Origin: Chrysogorgia sp. JL179-B06
Lineage: Eukaryota; Cnidaria; Anthozoa; Scleralcyonacea; Chrysogorgiidae
Length of the DNA stretch: 64,000 nt
Assembly (NCBI GenBank): GCA_035772405.1
Contig: JAYKKM010000438.1
Location: 1,270,001-1,334,000 of the forward strand
Direction: 5' to 3'
Part shown: positions 10,531-33,359 of the stretch, piece by piece
How positions within the stretch are numbered: position 1 is the first letter of the stretch
Layout: each line of letters opens with the position of its first letter
The notes under the pieces: generated by a model
Seen by the model: only the letters and a program-made list of their open reading frames with translations
What the model was told of the DNA's origin: nothing
The model's database searches: none
Made by a program: the position numbers and the translations under genes

Positions 10531-11161
10531 CTGTTCTAAACACGTTAATAAGCTCTGTTTCCCATTTTATGTACAAGACTCGTTTTCATGCTAACTTGGT
10601 CATGTGACCACGCTCATCCCTAAAACCCCACTATACATTAGTATTTGAGGTATTGAGGAGGAGTTTTTGAGTGATTATGGTGCGTTTTGGTCCACATAGA
10701 CGATTTTATGTTTCAGCCTCGTTTCCATGTTAGATTATATACGTCGCACTTTTGACCCCCTCTTAAATCCAGTCTGAGCAAGTTGTAAAGTTGCCACCAA
10801 AACGTTTTACGTTCTTTAGGGTCACCTTAACACATCTAGACCAGTGGCGTGCTTTCAGCACAAAATTCCCACGGGAGTACACGTGCTCCCTGGTTATTTA
10901 ATAATTTCTATTGTATTAGGATTTTTTGGTTTTCTTATCGTTAACAAGTAATTGTTCAATACGCAATTCAGCCCTTGGCTGCTATATGTATTTTAATTTA
11001 ATAAACATATCTATTTAATATCTCTTAGGACTAAAAATTATTCATTTATTTTGTTTTGGAATGCTATGCATCGTCGACTATGCATCCTCGATGTCGTTTC
11101 GACTGAGCCATTGCCAATGCAACTTAATACCAACATCTCCCATTTTCTTGGTTCAATCTAG

Positions 11162-22688
<11,527 letters not shown>

Positions 22689-22760
22689 TTGGATAATATT
22701 AGTCTGTATGGCCTGAACGTGCAGACAGTAGTTTAAAACTATAGTAGTGCAATAGCATGC

Positions 22761-22766
22761 ATTAAA
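22761..22766 (+). terminator. Candidate polyadenylation signal of the TRP channel gene
   Basis: ATTAAA, the common variant signal, lies 73 bases past the stop codon. No other canonical signal is nearer. Confidence 0.35.
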
Positions 22767-23333
22767 ACTGGTAGTGCAATAACATGCACAAATTCTACAC
22801 TTAAGCTAGTTGCACTGCTTGCCCTCGCTCGCAAACGTAATTATGACGTAATTATGCTTGATTTTCTGCCTTGTTTGTCAGCCTTTTTGAAAAATAGGTA
22901 CGCGATGCGTACACGCGTCTGCTGATTCCAATAAACGACACATTACTGATGACATCAAAATTGAAAATAGGTCTTTCTGTATAATGCGCTGTAATGAAGC
23001 ATATGGAGGACATGTTAAATATAACGCGAACGCTACCTAGATCGAATTGTCCGGGTTGTTTAGACTTAGAGTCGCCCTGTCCATAGTATGTCCATACTAT
23101 TGATGCATTAATGATGTTAACGAGGAAGATTCTTAAAGGCCTTATCAAGAGAAAAAAACTGATATGATCCGAAATGTGTACAACTACGAGAGTTTTCTTG
23201 TTATTCCCGGACTGAAGATTCAAACTCAACATTATTAATTTTGTTCGCCGCTGCAGGGAGTGCCGTAGCAGCTTATCGGGCAAGGGGCAGCTAAAACAGC
23301 TTTATAATTTTCACCTAATAATAGCTGAGGGAG
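22767..23333. other. Spacer with no recognised gene
   Basis: A - strand frame (22852-23283) is open but its sequence resembles no family I know. It is not supported further. Confidence 0.35.
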
Positions 23334-23790
23334 TCGCGGAAGGTATTGTGGGATTTTATGGTGCAGTGTGATAGAAAGATCAAGCATAGAAAACCAGACA
23401 TTGTGTTGATAGACAAAAAGAGGAATAAGTGTGTGATAGTTGATGTGGCAATCCCTGAGGACGGTAAAGTAGCAACAAGGTAAGATGAGAAGGTTGAGAG
23501 GTATGAGGAGTTGAGGATTGAAATTGGAAAGTTGTGGAAAATAAAGAAGGTGGAGGTTGTGCCGGTGGTGATAGGAGCACTTGGATCTGTCAGCAAGAGA
23601 CTCGGAAATTGGATAAAGAAACTAGACCTACAGGTACGATTAAAGATACCACAGCTACAAAAGACATCCGTACAGCGCACATTCTGAGGAAGGTATATTA
23701 ATGCAGTAAGGACGGGGCTTAGTCTACAGGCAGTAAACAGTCCCGCTCTGAGGTATCCAGCGATAACATCTACGCTGTGCGAACTTCTCA
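23334..23790 (+). pseudogene. R2-like LINE, C-terminal domain fragment (copy 1)
   Basis: On the + strand it reads VLIDKKRNKCVIVDVAIPED, then YEELRIEIGKLWKIKKVEVV and VVIGALGSVSKRLGNWIKKL. This matches the endonuclease-like C-terminal region of R2/NeSL-type LINEs found in cnidarians. At least one in-frame stop (TAA after KVATR). The segment is nearly the same as 27250-27680. Confidence 0.65.
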
Positions 23791-23927
23791 TAATAATAAT
23801 AATATTTTTCTTTTTTTTATAATAAAACAGGTAGATTACAATTTAAAATTTTGAAGATAAAATATATACATGTATATAAATTCTAATTACAATCATTGCA
23901 TAATAATAATAATTCTAAAACTAATTG

Positions 23928-23998
<71 letters not shown>
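23928..23998. repeat. (TAA)n microsatellite
   Basis: About 23 TAA/ATA units between two LINE fragments. A second, shorter tract is at 26815-26850. Confidence 0.95.
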
Positions 23999-24039
23999 TG
24001 GAAAGACAAGGTTAGAGTTGAATGGAAGACAAGGTTAGA

Positions 24040-25085
24040 GTTGAATGTTGGAAATCACAAATGGCAAAGTAGATGGATTAGAATAAAGTGTGGCTTCCTA
24101 CAAGGAGACAGTTAATATACTCGCCGGTAGGATTCTGCTTGACTGATGCTGCTGAAGGAGACAAGAGGATATAGGATGGGACCCCCTGGTGAAAGATACA
24201 CGAAGAGGACACATAGTCTGTTTATCGATGATTTGAAGACCTATCAGGAAAACCACAAACAGATGGAAGCCGCTAATGAAATTATCGTGAAAGCTAGCAA
24301 CGATACAGGAGCGGTGTACGGGGTGAAGAAATGTGCAGAGATCATATTTAGAAGAGGAAAGATGATTAAAGGAGAGGGACTGCCTATACTGGAAGAGAGA
24401 GCGGAGGCATTGGACCCAGAGAAGGGAGATGTATATAAATTCCTTGGAATAGAACAGCGAAAGCAAATAGATAAAGAGAAAGTACTGCTGAGAATCAAGG
24501 AAGTAATGCGAGAGAGGTTGGAGAGTCTTGTAGAGCTTGAACTGTATGATAAGAACCTCATAAGAGCGATCAACTGTAGGGTCATCCCAGTGGCAGCATA
24601 TGTCATGAATGTATGCCAGTTCACCCAGGAGTTATATGACCTTGATATGCTGGTGAAAGGTACACTACGCAAGAAATGTATGCTGGGCAGACAGGCAAGT
24701 GACGAGAGGCTCTATCTGAAGAGACAGGATGAAGGGCGCGGTCTGAAATGCTTGCGGCAGGTTTATAAGGAAACTAAAGTGCGTGTGGCAGTGTATATGG
24801 CATGAAGTCCAAGCCGCTGGATAAAGATTGCTTGGAAGAGAGAATACAACAGTGAATACAAGAGCCTGAAAAGGGAAGCAGAACAAGCCCTGCGTGAGTT
24901 TGGATTTGAGGTTGAATTTAGAGAGGAAGAAGTATGGAGAGGTGGTGAGAAGATGGAGAAAGATTGGGCAGGATGCTGGACGGAGTTGAAGAAAGGAATG
25001 AAGAACGGATACATAGCGAAGCTGAAAAACGATTATAAGAACAAAGCCATGCATAATGTCAATAAAACAGAAGCATACATGCAAG
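24040..25085 (+). pseudogene. R2-like LINE, reverse transcriptase fragment
   Basis: First IKCGFLQGDS, an RT motif region. Then, in the 219-codon frame at 24146-24805, THSLFIDDLKTYQENHKQME, with FIDD in place of the usual YxDD catalytic box, and GVKKCAEIIFRRGKMIKGEG. It goes on with VIPVAAYVMNVCQFTQELYD and MLGRQASDERLYLKRQDEG, typical of the RT thumb. After a stop at 24803 the sense continues to about 25085. Missing 5' part and stops show it is dead. The tail at 25085-25205 ends in AATAAA repeats. Confidence 0.72.
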
Positions 25086-25540
25086 TCAAAACGTGCAACT
25101 TATCGTGTTCTGTACTAGTTATATTGTTGTAATTTTTATGTTGTTTAGTATATGTAATATGTAAACGTGAGCTTGGAAGTTTTTAAATAAAATAAATAAA
25201 ATAACTGCTGCTCCACAGTCCACAAAACTACGAGGTCTCGTCGTGCAGACTGTTAAAGGTACAAAAGTCTTGAAGGAATTTCGACTGTGTGGACTGCAGA
25301 AGTACTATTGAGGAAAACTGGGAACCAGTTCTACCGACTTGGCCCATGGCCCAGTTGACCTCCATCTCGCTGGCAACCGCCATTAGTATTTTTATTAAAA
25401 GTGGAATCTTTGTTATTTTTTGTATATATAATATCATAGTAATCCTACACATTTTTGGTGATATTTTTAACTGACATTTACATTTTGTGAAACATAAGGT
25501 GCAAACATAACTGTGCAGTTGTGAAGTTGTCTGATCAATA
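25086..25540. other. Retroelement tail and spacer
   Basis: AAATAAAATAAATAAAATAA at about 25180-25202 looks like a retroelement 3' tail. Nothing recognisable beyond it. Confidence 0.4.
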
Positions 25541-25542
25541 AC

Positions 25543-25930
25543 TTGTCTCAAAATGCAGGAAATAGCGTTTCCGAAACTTACAAATACAAAAAATTTCAGT
25601 GGGGCATTCCTCCGGACGAACCTCCAGATGATGCCGCAATAAGAACATTACAGCAAAACGCACGTAAAGAAAGGGATGAAAGTCTCCATGGGAATTTAGA
25701 GAGTGTCAAGACTTCCCTACCTCGAAAAACGAAGACAGCTGTTGACCTGCAGGCTGTGGAAAAGGGCGCATCCAATTGGCTGACGGTTATTCCCGTCAAA
25801 GACATGATTTTAATCTCAATAAAAGAGAATTTAGAGACGCCATCAAATTGAGATATGACTGGGAAATCACTGACAATCCATCAGTTTGTGCGTGTGCGGG
25901 GATTGCTTCAATGTGGACCATGCTATGATC
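25543..25930 (+). pseudogene. RT-element protein fragment with zinc knuckle
   Basis: It reads [14 protein letters not shown] in one frame, [20 protein letters not shown] in the next, and [11 protein letters not shown] in the third. The GASxWLT, FRDAxxLRY and CxCGxxFxVxHA blocks belong to one element family widespread in cnidarians and other animals. Two frameshifts in 120 bases make it a relic. The matching RT part lies nearby on the other strand (26250-26700). Confidence 0.6.
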
Positions 25931-26130
25931 CAGGGGCGGCGGAGCAGTCTGGATATTGGGGGGGGGGGGGATCTAGGAGGGTGGGCTAGTGGAGCGGTGA
26001 TCACGGTCGACCTTGCGTACTCTGAGGCTGCCGCCTGTATTGGGTTTGTAAATCCCAGGCCCCCATATGTACTGGTAGTGCCAAAAGATCTCTTTCGGTC
26101 TGTGTACCTTCGTGCATCCGCCACTGCGCA
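25930..26130. repeat. Short G-run repeat ending in TCCGCCACTG
   Basis: Begins CCAGGGGCGGCGGA with a run of about 12 G, and ends GCATCCGCCACTGCG, imperfectly inverted. 'GGATCCGCCACTG' also occurs at 12544-12556. Probably a MITE. Confidence 0.5.
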
Positions 26131-26249
26131 CTCTATATACAGGTTCCAGTAGATCTTCAATGTCTGGAAGTGTTCTGAGGAAGTACGTCCATCGATGTCT
26201 TAAGCCAAAGGTAAAGGCTGCATAGCGAGCTTGAGGCTGTGATGTTGCA

Positions 26250-26700
26250 AATTCAGCTATATAGCTTTATTACTTGGCTTACCCAGTCTTCCACTTTTCC
26301 GCTGACGTACTCTTCAAGATATGACCTGGAACCAAGCGCTGCGCCTAAATGTTTGTGACCCTGCGTGGTGATGTTGATTGTACGTGATTCCGTCAAAGAC
26401 ATCTCTTAATGCGGCTTCTTCTTTCTCAGGATTCGTGATCAGCCAACATTTATTTGCATTAGGATAATATCCTAATCCGGGTCCCGTCTCGATCAGTTCA
26501 TCCCACCATTTCTTTAACTCCTGTAGCGAACCAGAACCAGTCGTATCATCAGCAAACCGACATTGTTTGGCAAGACTTGAAACATTTAAATGGGTTATCA
26601 GTGGTTGTAGACTGATTGCATATAGGCTCAGGTCCCCTTATGTAGTACCTTCTGCTGATTTCAGCTCCTTTCCGCCTGTGATAAATAGTCGCGCTGGTTC
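26250..26700 (-). pseudogene. Reverse transcriptase fragment (ADD box)
   Basis: Read leftward from 26700: [17 protein letters not shown], then [35 protein letters not shown] and [18 protein letters not shown] is the RT catalytic box. A stop after EGTT and a frameshift near 26340 disrupt it. It appears to belong to the same family as the + strand GASNWLT fragment at 25.5 kb, so the copy was inverted or there were two insertions. Confidence 0.65.
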
Positions 26701-26869
26701 TCTATATGTGTTTATTGCATAGGTTGCTATGATTGGGCACAATTAATACTCTGATGTTGTGCAGGGCAGCAGCTCTGTTCAAAGCATTGAACGCATTTGA
26801 CGCATATATAATATAATAATAACAACAATAATAATAATAATAATAATAATGTGCTGAAAACAGATGAAT

Positions 26870-27680
26870 GTACACAAAAAGAGGATTATAAGAGCAAGAA
26901 GGAGAAGGTAGAGAGATGGGAAAACAATGAAAAATCATGGTTGTGGTTACGGAAGGGAGATTTGAAGCCCTACTCCGTGCAGCACAGGAACAAGCGTCGA
27001 GGACAAAATATGTGAAGAAAAAGATTGATAAGACAGAGGAGGACCCATTATGCCGGATGTGTGGAGAGAAAGGGGAGATAGTGTGGCATATTGTGAGCGG
27101 GTGTAATAAGTTGGCACAAACGGAGTATAAGAGGCATGATGCAGTGGCAACGATTGTGCATTGGAACATAAGTGGAAAATATGGGTTGAAGAGAACTGAC
27201 AAGTGGTACGAACATGAGGTGAGGGAATCGTGGAGAATGAGGAGGCGAAGGTGTTGTGGGATTTTATGGCCGCAGTGTGATAGAAAGATCAAGCATATAG
27301 AAAACCAGACATTGTGTTGATGGACAAAAAGAGGAATAAGTGTGTGATAGTTGATGTGGCAATCCCTGAGGGGACGGTAAAGTAGCAACAAGGGAAGACG
27401 AGAAGGTTGAGAGGTATGAGGAGTTGAGGATTGAAATTGGAAAGTTGTGGAAAATAAAGAAGGTGGATGTTGGGAGCACTTGGATCTGTCAGCAAGAGAC
27501 TCGGAAATTGGATAGAGAAACTAGACTTGCGATTAAAGAGCGATCGTTGCGATTGTAGCTGACAAAAGATATCCTTACTTTGTACAGCGCACATTCTAAG
27601 AAAGGTATAATTGCAATAATGCAGTAAGGATGGGGCGTAGTTTACAGGCAGACAGTCCCGCTCTGAGGTATCCAGCGATA
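26870..27680 (+). pseudogene. R2-like LINE, C-terminal zinc knuckle and endonuclease region (copy 2)
   Basis: The frame at 26937-27320 reads AQEQASRTKYVKKKIDKTEE, then CRMCGEKGEIVWHIVSGC, a CCHC knuckle typical of R2-type LINEs, then KWYEHEVRESWRM. The frame then shifts into the same 'IDKKRNKCVIVDVAIPE' sequence as copy 1. The two copies share about 400 bp at high similarity, with small indels in copy 2 (27374, 27464-27470). Confidence 0.68.
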
Positions 27681-27689
27681 ACATCTAAT

Positions 27690-28390
27690 TAATTGGGCGC
27701 ATCCTAATTAATTGGGCCTATGTACGAGAAAGCCTGGTCAAAATAAATAGGATATCGTAATAAATATTTTTTTCAGTAAAGAGAAAAGAAAAACTCGAAA
27801 TTTGGAAAAAGGAGAAAAATCGGAGAAAAGCCACAGCCGCTCGAAACCTCGGGTCTTGACTCTTAGTAGACAGAAGCTTAGTAATACAAACTTTTCGTAC
27901 ATTTTATAAATAAACAACCAACTAATTTTTCCTGTGATCAATTCTTTGAGCTTTTATATCTTCATATATAGACGCCTTCGAAACGACAAAGCGTCCCCAG
28001 TTCGGAAAGTTTCTACGAGATTCATTTAAATCTCTTTCATTTGAACAACGTTCGACTTGCCAATGTGATGAATGAAATGATTTTAAGTTCACTTTGTAAA
28101 TAGCAAAAACAAATATCAAACTTTTGAAGTCCGAAAGGTGAAAACGAGTAGAGGTTTCCGATTGCCAGTCACCCAGGGGTTGTTTCATACACGTATTTAT
28201 AGTTTCTTGTGCACATGTTAAGAAGTTGTACTGGAAAAAACATTATTTTTTCGCTTTTTTATCGCTTTCGGCTTTTCTTTCGAAATATATTTAGCGAAGA
28301 ATGACGCAATTGTTACCATGGTAACTAACTGATTTTTCATTTATCAAATACAAACTGAACGGCGACAATATCTTTTGAAATACTAACTCT
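27690..28390. other. Spacer without a recognised gene
   Basis: Two - strand frames (27738-27941, 27922-28188) look non-protein-like. I see no domain or repeat here. Confidence 0.4.
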
Positions 28391-28690
28391 ACGAACTCAT
28401 GAGATACATCAAATGAAAGCTTGAATAACGGACTCGGACATACGTACGAAAATATATTTGTAAATAATTGTTAACATCTTTAAAAAAGCGAAAACACTTA
28501 CAGGTTTGCCATTGAACGGCTTTTAAATTTACGAACTGTCAAATTTTCCAGACATCTTCCAGCTTTCAATGACGACATATTTCGAACTACAGAAAGCTTG
28601 ACTAACTGACTCGGACATACGTACACAATATCTTCGTACTAGAAATACGTATACGCAACAACCCCTCGCCCGCCGTCATAGCGTAGTGCT
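28390..28690. repeat. Dispersed repeat, second copy at 32815-33030
   Basis: Shared blocks: 'CATCAAATGAAAGCTTGAAT', 'AACATCTTTAAAAAAGCGAA', 'ACATCTTCCAGCTT', 'GAAAGCTTGACTAA'. It ends with ACTAGAAATACGTATACGCAA, the start of another repeat family. Confidence 0.7.
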
Positions 28691-29077
28691 ATAATTAGTT
28701 ATTTTACTTAAAAATATATACATGTATAACCCATTAATTTGCCAATCGAATGGACTTATAGTAGACACAACATGTATCTCTGAGAGCTTTTAAACTATCA
28801 AGCTTGTGTTGTTCTGAATTTCATTGTTTCATAATTAGACATCAAACTAAATAACTAAATAACTCAGTGTTTAATTTTTGGGTACAATATACAGTACCTG
28901 CACTGATTAAGATTTGTTTGATATGTAAAGGCCGGATCCTCACTGTGATGTCATACTGTATATATATATATATAGTAACTTACTGAAATAATTACTGAAA
29001 TAATCTTTGGGATTATTAAATTAAAGCACTCAAAACGTAGGCATACTTTCATAATTTTGTTACATTTTCCCAAAGAT

Positions 29078-29230
29078 ATAGACCTTATTCAAAAATGGCC
29101 GTTGATTTAATATTCTTTTATATCCATATAAATTGGCCGTTTTGACCTCGTTTTAGAGTGAAAATTAAGGGCCAATATATATGCATAAAAAAGAATATTA
29201 AATCAGCGGCCATTTTTGAATAAGGTCTAT
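29078..29230. mobile_element. 153-bp TIR MITE
   Basis: The first about 42 bases (ATAGACCTTATTCAAAAATG and on) return inverted at the end with one mismatch visible. No coding capacity. The near-perfect arms suggest recent movement. Confidence 0.85.
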
Positions 29231-29274
29231 TTACAGGCTTCTTCAATAAGTCATGCACCGTGATGTCAAAATGA

Positions 29275-29475
29275 GGACATTTACATCAGGACATAGCCAG
29301 GATTTTCTGTCAAGGCGGCCGGCCAGGAAAAACCTAGGGGGGGGGGGGGGCAGCCTAACTGAGGAAAATGAAGAGCCAAGAGTACACATTTTCTCAGGGG
29401 GCCCACTTATTTTGCCAGGGCGGGGGAGGGCAGGAATTTGGCCAGGCCCTACGGCTCCCCATCTGGCTACACCTC
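29275..29475. repeat. G-rich dispersed repeat
   Basis: Begins 'AGCCAGGATTTTCTG', has a run of about 14 G at 29338-29350, and ends 'CATCTGGCTACACCTCTGA'. The ends are weakly inverted (AGCCAG against CTGGCT). Confidence 0.5.
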
Positions 29476-29607
29476 TGATTTATATATCAAACAAATCTTA
29501 ATATGTAACTGAGATTATAATTATGGAAGAGTTGTAAATGCCAAATATATTTATAATTAATTATTTTGTTCTTTCAAGTGGGAGAGTTTATTTCAAACTG
29601 AATTTTT

Positions 29608-29767
<160 letters not shown>

Positions 29768-29769
29768 AA

Positions 29770-31590
29770 CACTTTAAGTCTTCTGGTGTTATATTACTAC
29801 CATCGGTCACTAAGAAAGAATTAACTTGTCACATATAGCTGCGTCAATTGTTTATGATTTAAATAATCAACTTATAGTCAGTATTATGTCAGCTATGGTT
29901 CATAATGACTCTCACAATATCCAAAAATGTTAAAATATCTGCAATAATTCACCACATCCCTATAGGTTTTGGATGACCAATGGTCCAATGCATGCATATA
30001 CACTGATTATTATTGATAAATATTTTACTCCACTGGAAGACCCTCTATTGCTATCATAATATTAATTAACACATGCCATATTTATTCCAATGGCAATTAA
30101 CCCAATAGCCTATGCAACAGCAGAGCATGCAACATTATGTATTATTTTCTAAATTATATCAGTACTTGTTTAACCCATAATGGTTGACATTATGCATTGT
30201 CGCAATAGTGAGCTGACACACGTTCAATCCCTAACATTTCCCCTAATACAGCGAGACTGCATCAACCTACCCAATCATAAAATACTGTACAATCCGGCTA
30301 CCCAGGCTTAGTCCGTCGAGCGTGTGAAAAGCCTGGGTACGAGGTTGAGTTATTGGCCCCTGTTTGTTAACAGAAATACCAAAAAATTAGAGAATCAAAG
30401 TAAATAATAAGATAAAAAGTTACTGCAACATTCTGTATCTCATTACTGACAAATAATTTTGAGGCTGCTTACATAACGTGTGTAGCAGGTTTTGCTATAT
30501 AACACAGGGCATAATTTTTGACATTATAAATTCTAGTTAATATGTGTTACTCAGTGTACTTACATTTTACTTAATTGACCATTAAAGCAAAAATTTGAGT
30601 AAAAAAGTGCCAACCATTTGCCTGTTATTTGAAACATTTTAGTTTGAGTGATCGCACATATTATATTAATTTTACATTTGATTGTTTGTAAGAAATGTAA
30701 TAAAATCTACTATATAATGTCCTTCAGGAAGCACTTCAACAATATATAATTAAATATATATGGGACCGGCATTGCATGTGCAGTTCTATTCCAAGGACAA
30801 AAGTGTTTACGCAGAAACACTAACCGGAGTGGCGGCCAGGCCTAACATGTGTAGGTCTATAAACCTGTACAATGCATGTTTACAATGAAACACTACTCAA
30901 ATGTACAAATGCCCATACAACAATTAAAAGCACAACATTTATGCATGTATTAGAGTAAATTATATCACCACATAAACATAATCAGAATGATCAAGGTGCA
31001 TTTCACCTGCTTGGTGGCTGAGCTGACACATTTAGTATTATAAAATTCTGATTGAGCTCAAAAACTGTGTCATTATAACTCAATATTAAAAGCATAAGCT
31101 AACGTGTTCCTCCGTAAATTTTGTCGTTTCGACGTGTATTTTAAGTAATTTAAATCACAAACGGAACTCAAAGAACACAGCTGGATACAACGCTAATCAA
31201 GGTACTAACACAACAGAATGTTTTAACTGCAACGTTGAGTACATTTTCATCGCTAAAATCGCTACAAAGTCTTCCTAGCAACGCACATGACAACGCATAT
31301 AATAACAGTTAAATCTGCATTTTCATGGCTTTATTGTTCATTTAATGGTGTTATTTTATAAAAGAAATAAAAAACCTTGTCTTGTGTGATTATCGAGTTA
31401 TAATGGTACTCGAGAAGCTAGCAAAACGCTCGGCTATCGCCTAGTAATAATCTTACATTCAGGGACCACCGACCGGTGTTGTTTTGCAAGCACGGAGAAA
31501 GCATAAGCATAACAATGGCAGAGAAAGCTTGTGTATATATATAATAAATTTTTGGCTTATTATATAGTGGATGTCTATATTATAAAACAA
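29770..31590. other. Long AT-rich stretch with no gene
   Basis: No open frame or domain on either strand. One short hairpin (ACCCAGGCT ... AGCCTGGGT) lies at 30299-30340. Confidence 0.5.
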
Positions 31591-31591
31591 T

Positions 31592-31687
31592 TATACCATT
31601 CGCTCGAGTCGTATATGGCTGATAGCCGACTCGGCGCTGCGCGCCTCGTCGGCTATCAGCTCATATACGACTCGAGCTCATGGTATA
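31592..31687. repeat. 96-bp near-perfect palindrome
   Basis: TATACCATTCGCTCGAGTCG at one end pairs with its complement at the other; the inner parts CTGATAGCCGACTCGGCGC and GCGCCTCGTCGGCTATCAG pair as well, leaving a 3-base loop. Likely a fold-back element. Confidence 0.85.
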
Positions 31688-31691
31688 AATG

Positions 31692-31721
<30 letters not shown>

Positions 31722-31722
<1 letters not shown>

Positions 31723-32515
31723 CTAGAAATACGAATTCGCAATAATCCCCTCGCCCGCCTTTTCTACCCCTCCCCCGCCCGCCCCCCCCCCCCCCCTACG
31801 GGAATTTCTCCATCCATGGTGCCCAGACCTCGCACGCCGTGGCCGTGTATTTCTGTTTTGCAAAAATTCACAATTTCCAAAAGCCCGTTTCGTCGAAGAA
31901 ATGTTTGAACGTTATCTCGGCCAATATTTAACCGATTTAAACTCTGAAAACAGATTTGGAATTAGCGAGTCAACATAAATAACATACGCGTTTACTATAT
32001 TACGAGAACGTGAGTACCCTTCGTAAAAACGGTTTATGTACTTAGAAATTAGTCGATTATAAACTGGTCACTTCATCGTATATTATTTTGAACGTTATCT
32101 CGATCAATATTTAACCGTTTTCAATTCTGAAAACAGATTTGGAATTAGCGAGTCAAAATACATCACATATGTGTCTACTATATTACGAGAACGTGAATAC
32201 CCTTCGTAAAAATGGTTTATGTACTTAGAAAGTTAGCCCGGCTTTGTCGGCTATGATTATCTCGATCTCGATCAATATATAACCGTTTTCAATTCTGAAA
32301 ACAGATTTGGAATTAGCGAGTCAAAATACATAACATATGTGTCTACTATATTACGAGAACGTGAATACCCTTCGTAAAAATGGTTTATGTACTTAGAAAT
32401 TAGTCCGGGCTTGGTCGGCTATGATAATCTCGATCAATATATAACCGTTTTCAATTCTGAAAACAGATTTGGAATTAGCGAGTCAAAATACATACTCGGA
32501 CTCGGATTTCTATTT
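31722..32515. repeat. Dispersed repeat expanded into a tandem array of about 165-182-bp units
   Basis: After an ACTAGAAATACG head (31722), four units start near 31910, 32092, 32260 and 32424. Each carries 'TCTGAAAACAGATTTGGAAT' and 'AGCGAGTCAA'; the first three also carry 'ATATTACGAGAACGTGA' and 'GGTTTATGTACTTAGAAA', and the last is cut short. The same unit is single-copy at 19790-19925. Confidence 0.85.
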
Positions 32516-32683
32516 CCTCAAAAAACTATGTCTCTTGTGACGGTTCAATTTAATCTGAGTATCTAGTTACCAGTGCCACATTTTCCGATGCCGCGCATGA
32601 GGGACGGTTGATCATATATATATATCAGGGCGCTTATATATATATACCTATAAACAGATCCTAGATCTAGGAACGGCATAAGG

Positions 32684-32760
32684 GACTAAACGCCGGTCGA
32701 TATTAGCACCCTCGCCCTCAGGCCTTCGGCCTTCGCGCCGGGCGAGGGGATTAACTTGAA
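32684..32760. repeat. Conserved GC-rich hairpin repeat, copy 1
   Basis: GGGACTAAACGCCGGTCGAT, then CACCCTCGCCC, a hairpin CGGCCTTCGCGCCGGGCGAG, then GGGG. Other copies: 33290-33350 (same strand), 55262-55318 and 58583-58655 (opposite strand). Confidence 0.75.
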
Positions 32761-33289
32761 ATTGCTAACCGATAAAACACTGAAAAGGAATTAAAGGAGT
32801 TGGCCTTCGGACGCTATACTATACATCAAATGAAAGCTTGAATAAATCACTTGAACAGAATACGTACAAAATATCTTTATAACCGATTACTAACATCTTT
32901 AAAAAAGCGAAAACACGGCTTTTGAATTTAATACGAACTATCAAATTTGACATCTTCCAGCTTCAGACGACTATATATTATTTTGAACTACTGAAAGCTT
33001 GACTAAAGTTACGTACACAAAATAAACAGTGAAAAGAAGATGCCTTCGGACGCTATAAACTTACTTGAAAGCAATATTAAGTTAGGCTGTGTATGCGGGT
33101 TTATTGCAGTACCGTAAAGAAGCGAAAAGATTAATTGTCAATTCTTCCAATTTCGCCAAAAATGTCCATCATAATGTTTGCTGTTCGTAATCGTAACACG
33201 CTCGTGTGTTACGACACTTTACGGCGGTCCGTCCAAAGGAATGTTAGGAATGTGTAGCAAGCTACTCTAGAAACGCATGGAATCGTGAA

Positions 33290-33350
33290 GGGACTAAACG
33301 CCGGTCGATATTATCACCCTCGTCCTCAGGCCTTCCGGACGAGGGGATGA
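33290..33350. repeat. Conserved GC-rich hairpin repeat, copy 2
   Basis: GGGACTAAACGCCGGTCGAT followed by a shortened hairpin (CCTCAGGCCTTCCGGACGAG). Confidence 0.75.
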
Positions 33351-33359
33351 AAAAGGAAC

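Larger units (their letters stand above)
7929..10893. mobile_element. Long-inverted-repeat element 3 (about 3 kb) with cysteine-rich ORF
   Basis: The left arm, from about 7929 (CCGGGAGC) to 8330, returns as reverse complement at about 10530-10893. Shared blocks include 'CACGGGAATTTTGTGCTGAA'-like ends, 'GGTCACCTTAACACATCTAG', 'AAAATCGTCTA' and 'GGTCATGTGACC'. Arms are about 360-400 bp with many substitutions. The interior holds a + strand ORF (8736-9092) of the same protein class as element 2. Target-site duplication not resolved. Confidence 0.72.

Noticed and set aside
22852..23283. 143-codon - strand ORF as a gene
   Set aside because: No recognised domain, irregular composition, no splice or promoter context.
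23870..24115. Poly-Asn open frame
   Set aside because: Translation of the (TAA)n microsatellite.
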